A stretch of DNA of 8,424 nucleotides from an uncultured Lachnospiraceae bacterium (GCA_905236615.1 CAJORC010000325.1:1-8424), one strand, 5' to 3'; counted from the stretch's first letter, positions 1 through 6,687 are shown. Notes: generated by a model not told the origin, from the sequence alone. Made by a program: numbers and translations.

Positions 1-747
1 GCAGCAGATATCGTTACCGTGACGGAAAGCAGGAATGATGATATCCAGACCGAACTGGAGGAATCACTTGAAAGAGTCAAAGTTGTAGAAGAGATAAACG
101 GTCTGAGCGATTCGATAATGGGGATTGTGAACCAGACAAACCTTCTTGCGCTTAATGCAGCTATCGAAGCGGCGAGGGCAGGAGAGGCAGGACGAGGTTT
201 CTCGGTTGTAGCGGAAGAAATAAGAAATCTTTCGGAACAGTCTTCGGAATCGATAGTACGGATAAGACAGATTACGCAGGAAGTTGTTTCATCGGTTGAA
301 GGTCTTGCAAATGTGGCAAGAAAACTTCTGACGAATGGTAAGGTGAAAACTCTTGCATCTGCTGAGGATAGAGATGTCATTGTCAGGGAAAAAGATGATA
401 TGGGAAGTTTCGCAGCAGATGACACTTCAGAAGAGATTTCGGGATCGGAGATCAGATCTGTAAATGATTATCTGCACGAAAGTGAAGATTATGCTGCTTA
501 TGTCGATGATGTTTTGAAGGAACTTGAAAGAATGTCAGGAGATCTGGAGGAAGATATAGATTCGCTCATGGCTTCGATAGGGCAGATCAGCGATGTAAGC
601 GGACAGGGTGCTTTGGGCGTAGAGGGTATCGCAAAGGGCATCGTGGATATAAGGATGAAGACCGCCGATCTGGAGGAGGCTTCACAGAAAGCCCAGGAAA
701 AGGCTGCGCAGCTTGATTATGAGATATCGAAGTTTGCAGTCAGATAG
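1..747 (+). CDS. Methyl-accepting chemotaxis protein, C-terminal signalling domain (5' truncated)
   Basis: The reading frame is open from base 1, so the gene starts upstream of the window and its sensor and membrane parts are not seen. What remains is the cytoplasmic coiled-coil hairpin that binds CheA and CheW. The hairpin tip lies at bases 130-186 ([19 protein letters not shown]), followed by [18 protein letters not shown], the most conserved block of the family. The return arm is longer than usual. After RKLL (codon 110) there is a hydrophilic, acidic stretch of about 45 residues (bases 331-465) with no clear heptads. Helical sequence then resumes ([16 protein letters not shown]) and runs to the C-terminus SKFAVR. 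No CheR/CheB-docking pentapeptide is present. A GTG at base 19 lies inside the domain and is unlikely to be the true start. mrpC follows after 27 bases with no visible terminator, so the two may be cotranscribed. Family assignment is secure; the ligand is unknown. Confidence 0.95.
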   Translation, partial: AADIVTVTESRNDDIQTELEESLERVKVVEEINGLSDSIMGIVNQTNLLALNAAIEAARAGEAGRGFSVVAEEIRNLSEQSSESIVRIRQITQEVVSSVEGLANVARKLLTNGKVKTLASAEDRDVIVREKDDMGSFAADDTSEEISGSEIRSVNDYLHESEDYAAYVDDVLKELERMSGDLEEDIDSLMASIGQISDVSGQGALGVEGIAKGIVDIRMKTADLEEASQKAQEKAAQLDYEISKFAVR

Positions 748-774
748 AGGGCAGATATAGGAGAGTATGGAAAG

Positions 775-1161
775 ATGCAGATTCTGGAAAATTTATTGAA
801 CAATTACGAGGAAGCGGCAGCGATACTGCTTTTCGGGATTGGTTTTATCAGTCTGCTTTTTAACCGCAATCTGATAAAGAAGCTGATAGGAATGAATATC
901 ATGGATACGGGAACATTTCTTTTTCTTGCATCCATGGGCTATATAAGAGGCAGAAAGGCACCGATCATTACAGACGGTGACCTTTCTGTTTCGAGCTATA
1001 TAAATCCTATACCGGCAGGTCTTGTACTTACCGGTATTGTCGTATCTGTTTCGGTTACGGCCGTGATGCTGTCTCTTACAATAAGACTCTACAAGCGTTA
1101 TCATACACTTGATCTTGATATGATCTACGTAATTTCAAAGCATCAGACAGAAGACCGTTAA
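775..1161 (+). CDS. mrpC: MrpC/MnhC-like (NuoK-type) cation/proton antiporter subunit, orphan
   Basis: A 128-residue membrane protein with three hydrophobic segments at about residues 14-30, 35-55 and 81-105. The third carries NPIPAGLVLTGIVVSVSVTA, matching the family signature DPLPQALxLTAIVISFGVTA seen in MrpC of Bacillus. The order of loop and tail (RKAPII, then the NPIP segment, then RLYKRYHTLDLD) also fits MrpC. In known systems MrpC is a small subunit of the multi-subunit Mrp Na+/H+ antiporter and is homologous to NuoK of complex I. Oddly, no other mrp gene flanks it: a chemoreceptor lies upstream and a convergent phosphatase downstream. The usual NAVNL-like motif of segment 2 is replaced by MDTGTFLF, so the protein is divergent. 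The ATG is preceded by AGGAGA at 759-764, 10 bases away. Its stop overlaps the stop of the convergent gene. Family call is good; function outside a full Mrp complex is unclear. Confidence 0.85.
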   Translation: MQILENLLNNYEEAAAILLFGIGFISLLFNRNLIKKLIGMNIMDTGTFLFLASMGYIRGRKAPIITDGDLSVSSYINPIPAGLVLTGIVVSVSVTAVMLSLTIRLYKRYHTLDLDMIYVISKHQTEDR

Positions 1162-1964
1162 ACTTTGCCGTAAATACCTTCAAGGACTCTCAGTACACCC
1201 TTGTCTTTCCATGAACCGCAGATATGTGCAGCATGGGATTTTACTTCATCGGGGGCTGTTTCCACAGCGTAGCTTTCTGTGGCAACTTCAAGCATGCCCA
1301 CATCATTTCCGTTATCCCCGAAAACCATAGTTTCGTCTTTCGATATGTGGAAGAAATCCTGAATGGTTTTCAAAGCATTCCCTTTATCAACTGACTTGTC
1401 CATGAAGTCAACCCAGTCTTCACCTGCCATTACGGCACGAAGACGGTCTTTCCATTTGGGTATGAGAACTGTTTCGCCGAGCTCCCTTATTGACGGGCGG
1501 TTGAAGATAGAGATCTTCGTTATATCTACGGGCTCTTTGAGGGCATCCTTGACCATTCGTACTTCATTACGGTAATTATCACGGATGATATGGATGAAGT
1601 ATTCGTTGTCAGACTCTATGAGAGTGAGTCCCGGAGCTTCATAAGCTATTTCGAAATCATAAGTCTTTTTAAGCTCCCGGAGTTCAAAGGCAAGCTCTTC
1701 AACATAACTGCGCTCCATCTTTACTATATTCATATCAGTTCCCCGGCATTTTATGTGGGAACCGTTTCCGGCGATAAAGATAAGGTCATCCGCGATCTCA
1801 CTGAACATCTTTGCTATGCTGCAGTACTGTCTGCCGCTGGCGATACATACGATGATATCCTTTTCACGGATTTTCTTTATCATTTCGATCATCTCCGGAT
1901 AAATCTCGGGAGATGAGTCCTTAACGAGGGTGCCGTCAACATCTGTTGCAATAAGTTTTATCAT
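1158..1964 (-). CDS. Cof-type HAD-IIB family hydrolase (sugar-phosphate/phosphatase-like)
   Basis: A 268-residue soluble protein with all four HAD motifs. Motif I is DVDGT, with D8 as nucleophile and D10 as acid/base. Motif II is the serine of ASGR (S43), motif III is K194 in DKGNAL, and motif IV is GDNGND (D217, D221). The long cap insert between motifs II and III (about residues 80-190) and the length are typical of Cof/YidA-type subfamily IIB enzymes, which remove phosphate from sugar phosphates or cofactors such as FMN or PLP. The substrate cannot be read from sequence. I chose the ATG at 1964-1962 over an in-frame TTG at 1970, because AAGGAG (1978-1973) lies 8 bases from the ATG but only 2 from the TTG. 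It is transcribed divergently from the PilZ gene and converges on mrpC with a 4-base overlap. Confidence 0.93.
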   Translation of the reverse strand: MIKLIATDVDGTLVKDSSPEIYPEMIEMIKKIREKDIIVCIASGRQYCSIAKMFSEIADDLIFIAGNGSHIKCRGTDMNIVKMERSYVEELAFELRELKKTYDFEIAYEAPGLTLIESDNEYFIHIIRDNYRNEVRMVKDALKEPVDITKISIFNRPSIRELGETVLIPKWKDRLRAVMAGEDWVDFMDKSVDKGNALKTIQDFFHISKDETMVFGDNGNDVGMLEVATESYAVETAPDEVKSHAAHICGSWKDKGVLRVLEGIYGKV

Positions 1965-1972
1965 AAACAATG

Positions 1973-1978
1973 CTCCTT
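1973..1978 (-). promoter_or_regulatory. Shine-Dalgarno site that fixes the HAD gene start
   Basis: On the reverse strand AAGGAG sits 8 bases before the ATG at 1964-1962 and 2 bases before the alternative TTG at 1970-1968. The spacing supports the ATG and a 268-residue protein. Confidence 0.75.
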
Positions 1979-2035
1979 AATCATTAAAAACACATACTAT
2001 TTGAGAGTAACACCGAAGAGGATTTTTGTAAAGGC

Positions 2036-2065
2036 TTGAAAAATTCCATGAGGCTTGTGTATTAT
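2036..2065 (+). promoter_or_regulatory. Candidate promoter for the PilZ gene in the 234-base divergent spacer
   Basis: TTGAAA (2036-2041) and TATTAT (2060-2065) are 18 bases apart, each one or two mismatches from consensus. The leader would be about 125 bases. A second TATAAT at 2133-2138 has no convincing -35 at the right distance. The rest of the spacer 1965-2198 is AT-rich, and I see no ORF or stable structured RNA in it. Confidence 0.4.
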
Positions 2066-2089
2066 ATACAAAAAAAGGATGAAAATCTT
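2061..2089 (-). promoter_or_regulatory. Candidate promoter for the HAD hydrolase gene
   Basis: On the reverse strand a perfect TATAAT lies at 2066-2061. The hexamer 17 bases upstream (AAGATT, 2089-2084) is a poor -35, so this rests mainly on the -10. It would give a leader of about 90 bases. The region overlaps the candidate forward promoter at 2036-2065. Confidence 0.35.
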
Positions 2090-2185
2090 GTAAATAAATA
2101 CTACTTTTCCTAAAAAAGGATTGATACGATAATATAATATAGAGAGAGGTTACTATTTTAATTTGTGGGGGAAAATTATTACGAA

Positions 2186-2192
2186 AGGGGAG
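2186..2192 (+). promoter_or_regulatory. Shine-Dalgarno site that fixes the PilZ gene start
   Basis: AGGGGAG ends 6 bases before the ATG at 2199. Upstream in-frame TTG codons at 2163 and 2193 have no comparable site at the right distance, so the shorter 256-residue protein is preferred. Confidence 0.65.
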
Positions 2193-2198
2193 TTGTCA

Positions 2199-2969
2199 AT
2201 GGATACAGAAACTGCAAAAAAAGAGAAAACTTTCTTTTTTTCCCGATTTAAACCGGGAAATAAGTCCGGTAAGCACAGGAGAACAGAAGACAGAAAAAAG
2301 GCAAATCTCAGAGCCATATTTACTTCTAAACAGGGAAGGTTTTATTGCCAGACGGTTGATGTTTCTGAGTCGGGTCTTTCTGTGTCACTGGACAGTCCGT
2401 ATTATGTAAAAGATGATGAAGAAGTTCTTGTGCATTTCAGGGAAACAGAATTTGATATCACCCTTTCTGCAACTGTCTGTAATGTGAGACAGCTGGGCGA
2501 TTCGGCATGGAACTATTCCATGAAGATAAATGATTTTCATGGCGGAAGGAATGACTGGATAGAACTTGTGAATTCCATAGCTACTGTTATGGAAGAGGGA
2601 AGCGAGGAGTATGCCGGGGATAAATTCAGGAAGATAAAGGTTAAATATGTACTTCCGAGTGTTAAAAGAAGACGCTGTTATCCCAGAGTTATTCTCGATG
2701 AGAAATTTGAAAATCCTGCATTTCCCGGTGGGTATGTAACGATCCATGATTTTAACTATATCTATGTGACGATTCCAAGCGATACACCGGATATAGAATC
2801 ATTCAAATTTAATATGGTTCCCGAGGCAATGTTTGTTTGCCGTTTTGAATGTCTTCTCGACAGCGGATACAAACTGTACAAGATACTGAATGTCGATGAA
2901 GTCATGGGAGACCTTATTACTTATGGAGAGGTGCTTACTTACCTGAGGGAAAAGGGAAAGAATATCTGA
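2199..2969 (+). CDS. PilZ-domain protein (c-di-GMP effector) with possible second degenerate PilZ half
   Basis: A 256-residue soluble protein. A basic N-terminus of about 25 residues (TFFFSRFKPGNKSGKHRR) leads into a PilZ domain at about 26-130. Both c-di-GMP contacts are present: RTEDR (R28-xxx-R32) and DVSESG (D54-x-S56-x-x-G59). Known PilZ proteins bind the second messenger c-di-GMP through these residues and control motility, polysaccharide synthesis or adhesion. The second half (about 150-256) is not a family I can name. It opens with KRRRCYPRV (R159-xxx-R163), which resembles a PilZ first motif, but lacks DxSxxG where one would expect it. The gene is divergent from the HAD gene and is followed by a hairpin and then the FIST hybrid kinase. 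No output enzyme domain is present, so it probably acts by protein contact. The PilZ call for the first half is good; the second is inference. Confidence 0.87.
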   Translation: MDTETAKKEKTFFFSRFKPGNKSGKHRRTEDRKKANLRAIFTSKQGRFYCQTVDVSESGLSVSLDSPYYVKDDEEVLVHFRETEFDITLSATVCNVRQLGDSAWNYSMKINDFHGGRNDWIELVNSIATVMEEGSEEYAGDKFRKIKVKYVLPSVKRRRCYPRVILDEKFENPAFPGGYVTIHDFNYIYVTIPSDTPDIESFKFNMVPEAMFVCRFECLLDSGYKLYKILNVDEVMGDLITYGEVLTYLREKGKNI

Positions 2970-2978
2970 AATATCTGA
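2961..2978 (+). repeat. Tandem 9-base duplication across the PilZ stop codon
   Basis: AATATCTGA occurs twice in direct tandem (2961-2969 and 2970-2978); the first copy contains the TGA stop. The second copy overlaps a perfect palindrome TATCTG-A-CAGATA at 2972-2984. This is probably slippage and may have no role. Confidence 0.6.
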
Positions 2979-2998
2979 CAGATACGATTCCGAAGAAA

Positions 2999-3055
2999 AA
3001 AAGCCTATTTTTCACGGGTAATACAGAATGCCTGCGGAAAGATAGGCTTTTATTT
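2999..3055 (+). terminator. Intrinsic-terminator-like hairpin between the PilZ and kinase genes
   Basis: The left arm 2999-3013 pairs with 3037-3051: a 10-pair outer stem (AAAAGCCTAT/ATAGGCTTTT), one G-U, then four inner pairs. The loop is about 23 bases and the arm is followed by a T-rich stretch (TTTTATTT). The left arm is preceded by an A-rich run, so the element could also work in reverse. The downstream kinase start lies about 25 bases away. Confidence 0.8.
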
Positions 3056-3066
3056 ATATAAGTATC

Positions 3067-3072
3067 GGGGGT
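3067..3072 (+). promoter_or_regulatory. Weak Shine-Dalgarno site of the kinase gene
   Basis: GGGGGT is the only purine-rich site before two in-frame GTG codons at 3074 and 3080. Spacing is 7 bases to 3080 and 1-2 to 3074, which favours the second GTG. A poor site with a GTG start suggests low translation of this large signalling protein. Confidence 0.5.
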
Positions 3073-3079
3073 AGTGATA

Positions 3080-6000
3080 GTGAAGCAGCTGAGTTTTAGA
3101 ATAACAAATACAGAAGAACTTTTGAGGTATATGCAGAAATTTGAACACGAAAAATTTTTTACAGATGCCTCGGACGTGCTTTGCCATATATCTACGACCA
3201 AATACGAGAATAAACAGTTTATTCTTGACATAATTGACTGCGTAAAAAGATTTTCCGGAAGAATAAAGATCGCAGGCTCGACAATTGCCTGCGAAATATA
3301 TGACGGAGAACTTAGTGTTGACATTTCAGTTGTCCATTTCTACTTTTTCGAATCCGGCAGGGTTCGTGTTTTCGGATATTCATGTGAAGACGGAAAAGAA
3401 AAGGAAACAGCTGAGAAACTTATAAAGGATGCAGAGGGAATCGAAAATCTCAAGGCGCTGGAAATCATAATGAATACCACGACAATAGGAGACAGCGACG
3501 CGTTCTTAAAGAATCTGAGATTCCGTGAAAACCTTGTTGTTTTCGGCTCGGGAGCTGCCGGAGAATGGGGAAAAGTCGGTGAAGTCAGCGATATCAGCAA
3601 GTTTCTTGTCTTTACTGACAGGATAATAAAACAGGGTGTAGCTGTAATTGCTTTTTCCGGGAAAGATCTGGAATGTATTTCTGTTCACAGTCTTGGCTGG
3701 AAGACACTTGGAAGAGAACACACTATCACAAAAATGAATGGAGGGCATGCTGTCTGTGAAATAGATAATGAGCCTGCGATAAATCTATACAGTAAATATC
3801 TTGGTATAAAACAGGATGAAAGTTTTCTCCTGAACACGCTGGAGTTCCCGCTCGTTATGCGGAGATGGGGAGTAAAGGTAGCGCGGGCTGTTGCCGGCAT
3901 GGACAAAGACAGAAATCTGATATTTACTTCGGGAATAGAAGAAGGCGATAAGGTCTATCTGTCTATAGGAAATACGCGGGAGATAGTAAATGATTCTTTG
4001 AAATGCGCATACAAGATAGAAGAGTTTCAGCCGCAGGTGCTCTATCTTTCAATATGTGCCAACCGTCAGGCATTCTTAAGAGGAATTGAAGAAAAAGAGA
4101 TCGGATTTTATACGGATGTCTGTGATAATGTTGTCGGAGCCTCGGCTTTCGGAGAGGTCGCAAAAGTCGGAAACAGGGTTATGCTTTTTAACTGCGCTCT
4201 TGTGGCAACAGCATTCAGAGAAGGAAAGAAAGATCCGTCAAAAGCAGGCAAGACAATAAAAAGGGATTACTCCACATCTCTGGGCGAGCAGCCTCTTATG
4301 GAAAGAATGTTTCATTTCATGATGACAACTTCCGAAGAGATCGCTGTCTTGCATGAGAAGGAAAAGGAAAGGCAGCTTCAGGAAGAGATAAATACACAGA
4401 AGGCTGCAAACGAGGCTAAATCCGCATTCCTTTCAAATATGTCCCATGAGATGAGGACGCCTATAAATGCCATTCTTGGTATGAATGAGATGATCCTTCG
4501 TGAGTCGAAGGATGAAAGTATAAAGGAGTATGCCGAGAATATCCAGAGCGCCGGGGATACCCTTCTGGGGCTTGTTAATGATATCCTTGATACTTCGAAG
4601 ATCGAAGCCGGGAAGCTTGAGATAATTCCTGTAGAGTACAGCCTTTCATCACTCCTTAATGATACTCTGGTAATGAACAGGCCCAGAGTTGAAAAGAAGG
4701 ATCTGTTTGTAAGTGTTAAAGTTGATGAAGGTCTTCCGGATGTATTGCTGGGGGACGAAATAAGAATAAAGCAGGTTCTTTTGAACATCTTCAGTAATGC
4801 CGCCAAATATACGGAAGAGGGCGGAATATACTTTAATGTAAAGGAAGAAAGAAGAAGAGGCGATGAGATAATCATAGATTTCAGCGTCAAGGATACGGGT
4901 ATCGGAATCAAGCCCGAAGATATTGAGAAGCTTTTTTCGCCGTTTGAAAGGATTGAGGAGAAGAGAAACCGAACCATCGAGGGAACGGGTCTCGGCATGA
5001 ATATTGTTAAAAGCCTGCTTGAAATGATGGGCTCTAAGCTTGAAGTGGAAAGTGTTTACGGAGAGGGTTCAACATTTCATTTTACGCTTTCCCAGAGGAT
5101 AGTTAAGAATGAACCGATAGGTAACTTTGAGGAAAGAGCGAGAATCAAAAATGATGTAAATATAGAGAATAATCCATTTATAGCGCCGAGAGCAAAAATA
5201 CTTGTGGTTGATGATACCGTGATGAACCTCAAGGTGATCAAGAGTCTTCTTAAGAGAACGGCGATAAAGATAGATACGGCGGAAAACGGTCAGAAGAGCA
5301 TCGAGCTGTCAAAGAGAAATCATTATGATATCATTTTCATGGATCACCGCATGCCGGGGATGGATGGAAGCGAGGCCATGCATGCTATCAGAAATCTGCC
5401 CGATTCGGAAAATAAGAATAAAGATACGCCGATAATAATACTTACGGCAAATGCTGTATCGGGTGCAAGGGAAAAGTTCCTTGAAGAAGGTTTTGATGAT
5501 TATCTTTCAAAGCCCGTGCAGGCTGTGACTCTTGAATATATGATAAGAAATCATTTAAATGATGACCTTATCATAGAAGGTTCATATAAGGATGATGACA
5601 GCAGGGTAGTGGAAGATGCTTCCGTACGATTTGCGGCCTATAATAATATCGAGGGTCTGGATGTTGCCGAGGGAATAAGAAATTCCGGAAATGCTGATAT
5701 CTATGCTGAAGTTCTGGAAGAATTCGCTTATACAGCAGAAGAAAAGATGAATATCATGATAAAGGATATCATGGAAGAGGATATCAGAGATTATACGATA
5801 AGAGTTCATTCGCTGAAGAGTTCTGCAAGACTTGCCGGTGCCATCGGACTTTCGGAGAGGGCAGCAGCACTTGAAAAATGGGGCAATGAGAGCAGAGTAT
5901 CCAGAGTAATGAAATTTTCTCCCGCGCTGGTACAGGTCTATGAGAAGATCACTGATGATATAAAGAAAGTGATGGAAGAAGAAAGAAAAGGCAGACCGGA

Positions 6001-6208
6001 GAAGAAACTTATAGATAACGACAGTCTTGAAGAAGCATATCAGGCAATTCTTGAGTATGTGAGTGTCCATGATTTTGACAGCGCCGATATGGTGATAGCT
6101 AGACTTGAAAAGTACAAGATACCGGAAGAAGAAGTCGGAAGATATAAGAAATTAAAGGGCTATATAAGAAGCGTTAATCACGATGAGATACTGAAACTGC
6201 TTGGCTAA
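3080..6208 (+). CDS. Cytosolic FIST-domain hybrid histidine kinase (FIST_N-FIST_C-HisKA-HATPase-REC-HPt)
   Basis: A 1042-residue protein with no membrane segment or signal peptide. FIST_N spans about 30-215 (VVFGSGAAGEWG near 153-164). FIST_C spans about 230-385 (LYLSICANRQ near 321-330, GASAFGEVAKVGN near 353-365). A coiled coil at about 415-450 leads to HisKA with SHEMRTP (H456). The ATPase shows the N box (N569, N573), DTGIGI (605-610) and GTGLGM (635-640). The receiver has D711/D712, phospho-acceptor D755 in FMDHRMPGMDG, and K811. The HPt has H910 in VHSLKSSARLAGA. All phosphorelay residues are intact, so signal could pass H456-D755-H910 and on to a separate regulator not in the window. 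A tail of about 65 residues (from about 978, DNDSLEEAYQAI to LKLLG) resembles the end of many Lachnospiraceae kinases, from memory. FIST domains are ligand sensors; in NosP proteins they bind haem and sense NO. The FIST region here has about ten cysteines. The start at GTG 3080 is uncertain by two codons. Confidence 0.95.
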   Translation: MKQLSFRITNTEELLRYMQKFEHEKFFTDASDVLCHISTTKYENKQFILDIIDCVKRFSGRIKIAGSTIACEIYDGELSVDISVVHFYFFESGRVRVFGYSCEDGKEKETAEKLIKDAEGIENLKALEIIMNTTTIGDSDAFLKNLRFRENLVVFGSGAAGEWGKVGEVSDISKFLVFTDRIIKQGVAVIAFSGKDLECISVHSLGWKTLGREHTITKMNGGHAVCEIDNEPAINLYSKYLGIKQDESFLLNTLEFPLVMRRWGVKVARAVAGMDKDRNLIFTSGIEEGDKVYLSIGNTREIVNDSLKCAYKIEEFQPQVLYLSICANRQAFLRGIEEKEIGFYTDVCDNVVGASAFGEVAKVGNRVMLFNCALVATAFREGKKDPSKAGKTIKRDYSTSLGEQPLMERMFHFMMTTSEEIAVLHEKEKERQLQEEINTQKAANEAKSAFLSNMSHEMRTPINAILGMNEMILRESKDESIKEYAENIQSAGDTLLGLVNDILDTSKIEAGKLEIIPVEYSLSSLLNDTLVMNRPRVEKKDLFVSVKVDEGLPDVLLGDEIRIKQVLLNIFSNAAKYTEEGGIYFNVKEERRRGDEIIIDFSVKDTGIGIKPEDIEKLFSPFERIEEKRNRTIEGTGLGMNIVKSLLEMMGSKLEVESVYGEGSTFHFTLSQRIVKNEPIGNFEERARIKNDVNIENNPFIAPRAKILVVDDTVMNLKVIKSLLKRTAIKIDTAENGQKSIELSKRNHYDIIFMDHRMPGMDGSEAMHAIRNLPDSENKNKDTPIIILTANAVSGAREKFLEEGFDDYLSKPVQAVTLEYMIRNHLNDDLIIEGSYKDDDSRVVEDASVRFAAYNNIEGLDVAEGIRNSGNADIYAEVLEEFAYTAEEKMNIMIKDIMEEDIRDYTIRVHSLKSSARLAGAIGLSERAAALEKWGNESRVSRVMKFSPALVQVYEKITDDIKKVMEEERKGRPEKKLIDNDSLEEAYQAILEYVSVHDFDSADMVIARLEKYKIPEEEVGRYKKLKGYIRSVNHDEILKLLG

Positions 6209-6234
6209 GGAGGTATTGACTTATGTTGTGTTAA
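6207..6234 (+). other. Perfect Shine-Dalgarno plus three-codon ORF (Met-Leu-Cys-stop) after the kinase
   Basis: AAGGAGGT (6207-6214) overlaps the kinase stop codon and stands 8 bases before ATG TTG TGT TAA (6223-6234). This is the best ribosome site in the region, yet it leads to only three codons. It lies upstream of the rrf2 transcript start, so only kinase-derived mRNA could carry it. It may be a relic of a lost downstream gene or chance. Confidence 0.35.
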
Positions 6235-6244
6235 ATATTATAAT
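6216..6244 (+). promoter_or_regulatory. Sigma-A-type promoter of the rrf2-alkD-like operon
   Basis: TTGACT (6216-6221) and TATAAT (6239-6244) are separated by exactly 17 bases, a near-perfect housekeeping promoter. It begins 8 bases after the kinase stop. Expected transcription start is near 6251, giving a leader of about 40 bases. The -10 is embedded in the putative operator at 6239-6268. Confidence 0.85.
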
Positions 6245-6268
6245 ACCTATTGAAATACTAGGATTATA
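6239..6268 (+). promoter_or_regulatory. Putative Rrf2/CymR-type operator, copy 1 (autoregulatory)
   Basis: AATACCTATT (6242-6251), 7 bases, then TAGGATTATA (6259-6268). The half-sites CCTA/TAGG are inverted, and the outer TATAAT/ATTATA halves are also inverted with one extra base on the left. The same gapped sequence with identical spacing recurs at 7520-7546 before metY. It overlaps the -10 and the expected transcription start, so binding would repress. The layout resembles the CCnAT/ATnGG dyads known for CymR of Bacillus; that comparison is from memory. Confidence 0.7.
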
Positions 6269-6291
6269 AAGATGCAAAGAGGGATAAAAAA

Positions 6292-6687
6292 ATGATTTCA
6301 ACAAGAGGACGTTATGCACTTAGAGTTATGATCGACATAGCTTCTAATGAAAAAAATGGACTTGTTCCAATGAAGGAAGTGGCAAACAGACAGGGACTGT
6401 CGCTTAAGTATCTTGAACAGATACTGCCTGCGCTTACGAAAAACGGATTGTTGAAGGGAACACAGGGAAAAGGCGGTGGTTACCGTCTTACAAGAAAAGT
6501 CGATGAATATAAGATTGGAGAGATTTTACGACTTACAGAAAAAGAACTTGCTCCCGTGAGCTGTCTTGCCGAAGGTGCTTCCGAATGCGAGAGACGGTCG
6601 ACCTGCAAGACAATAGATTTCTGGGAAGGTTTGAACGATGTAGTCAATAATTACCTTGATTCAAAAACCTTAAAGGATTTGTTATGA
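6292..6687 (+). CDS. Rrf2-family transcriptional regulator with three-cysteine cluster motif (IscR/CymR-like)
   Basis: A 131-residue DNA-binding protein of full family length. It opens with MISTRGRYALRVMIDIA, the Rrf2 hallmark, then a winged helix-turn-helix with VANRQGLSLKYLEQIL (30-45) as the recognition part and GKGGGYRL (59-66) as the wing. Cysteines C91, C99 and C105 sit where IscR-type members hold an [Fe-S] cluster. This suggests sensing of Fe-S or redox state rather than the cluster-free mode of Bacillus CymR. Members control Fe-S assembly, cysteine and methionine synthesis or stress genes. Its own promoter and that of metY carry the same operator-like element, so it is the natural candidate for binding both. 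AGAGGG at 6278-6283 is 8 bases before the ATG. The stop overlaps the next start (ATGA), so translation is coupled. Family secure; target set inferred. Confidence 0.95.
   Translation: MISTRGRYALRVMIDIASNEKNGLVPMKEVANRQGLSLKYLEQILPALTKNGLLKGTQGKGGGYRLTRKVDEYKIGEILRLTEKELAPVSCLAEGASECERRSTCKTIDFWEGLNDVVNNYLDSKTLKDLL

Noticed and set aside
2108..2120. Small inverted repeat TCCT-N5-AGGA in the divergent spacer
   Set aside because: Only four pairs in an AT-rich stretch; easily due to chance.
2101..2138. Promoter formed by TTGATA (2121-2126) and TATAAT (2133-2138)
   Set aside because: The spacer is only 6 bases, so the two hexamers cannot work together.
2163..2198. Upstream TTG start adding 12 residues to the PilZ protein
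   Set aside because: No suitably spaced ribosome site for the TTG, whereas AGGGGAG is 6 bases before the ATG at 2199.
4378..4998. Reverse-strand open frame of 206 residues opposite the kinase
   Set aside because: It lies opposite the conserved HisKA/HATPase coding region, has a serine-rich translation with no recognisable domain, and its length follows from the purine-rich codons of the kinase.
5582..6070. Reverse-strand open frame of 162 residues opposite the HPt region
   Set aside because: Antisense to well-conserved receiver/HPt sequence, with a composition that looks random; no ribosome site or family match noticed.
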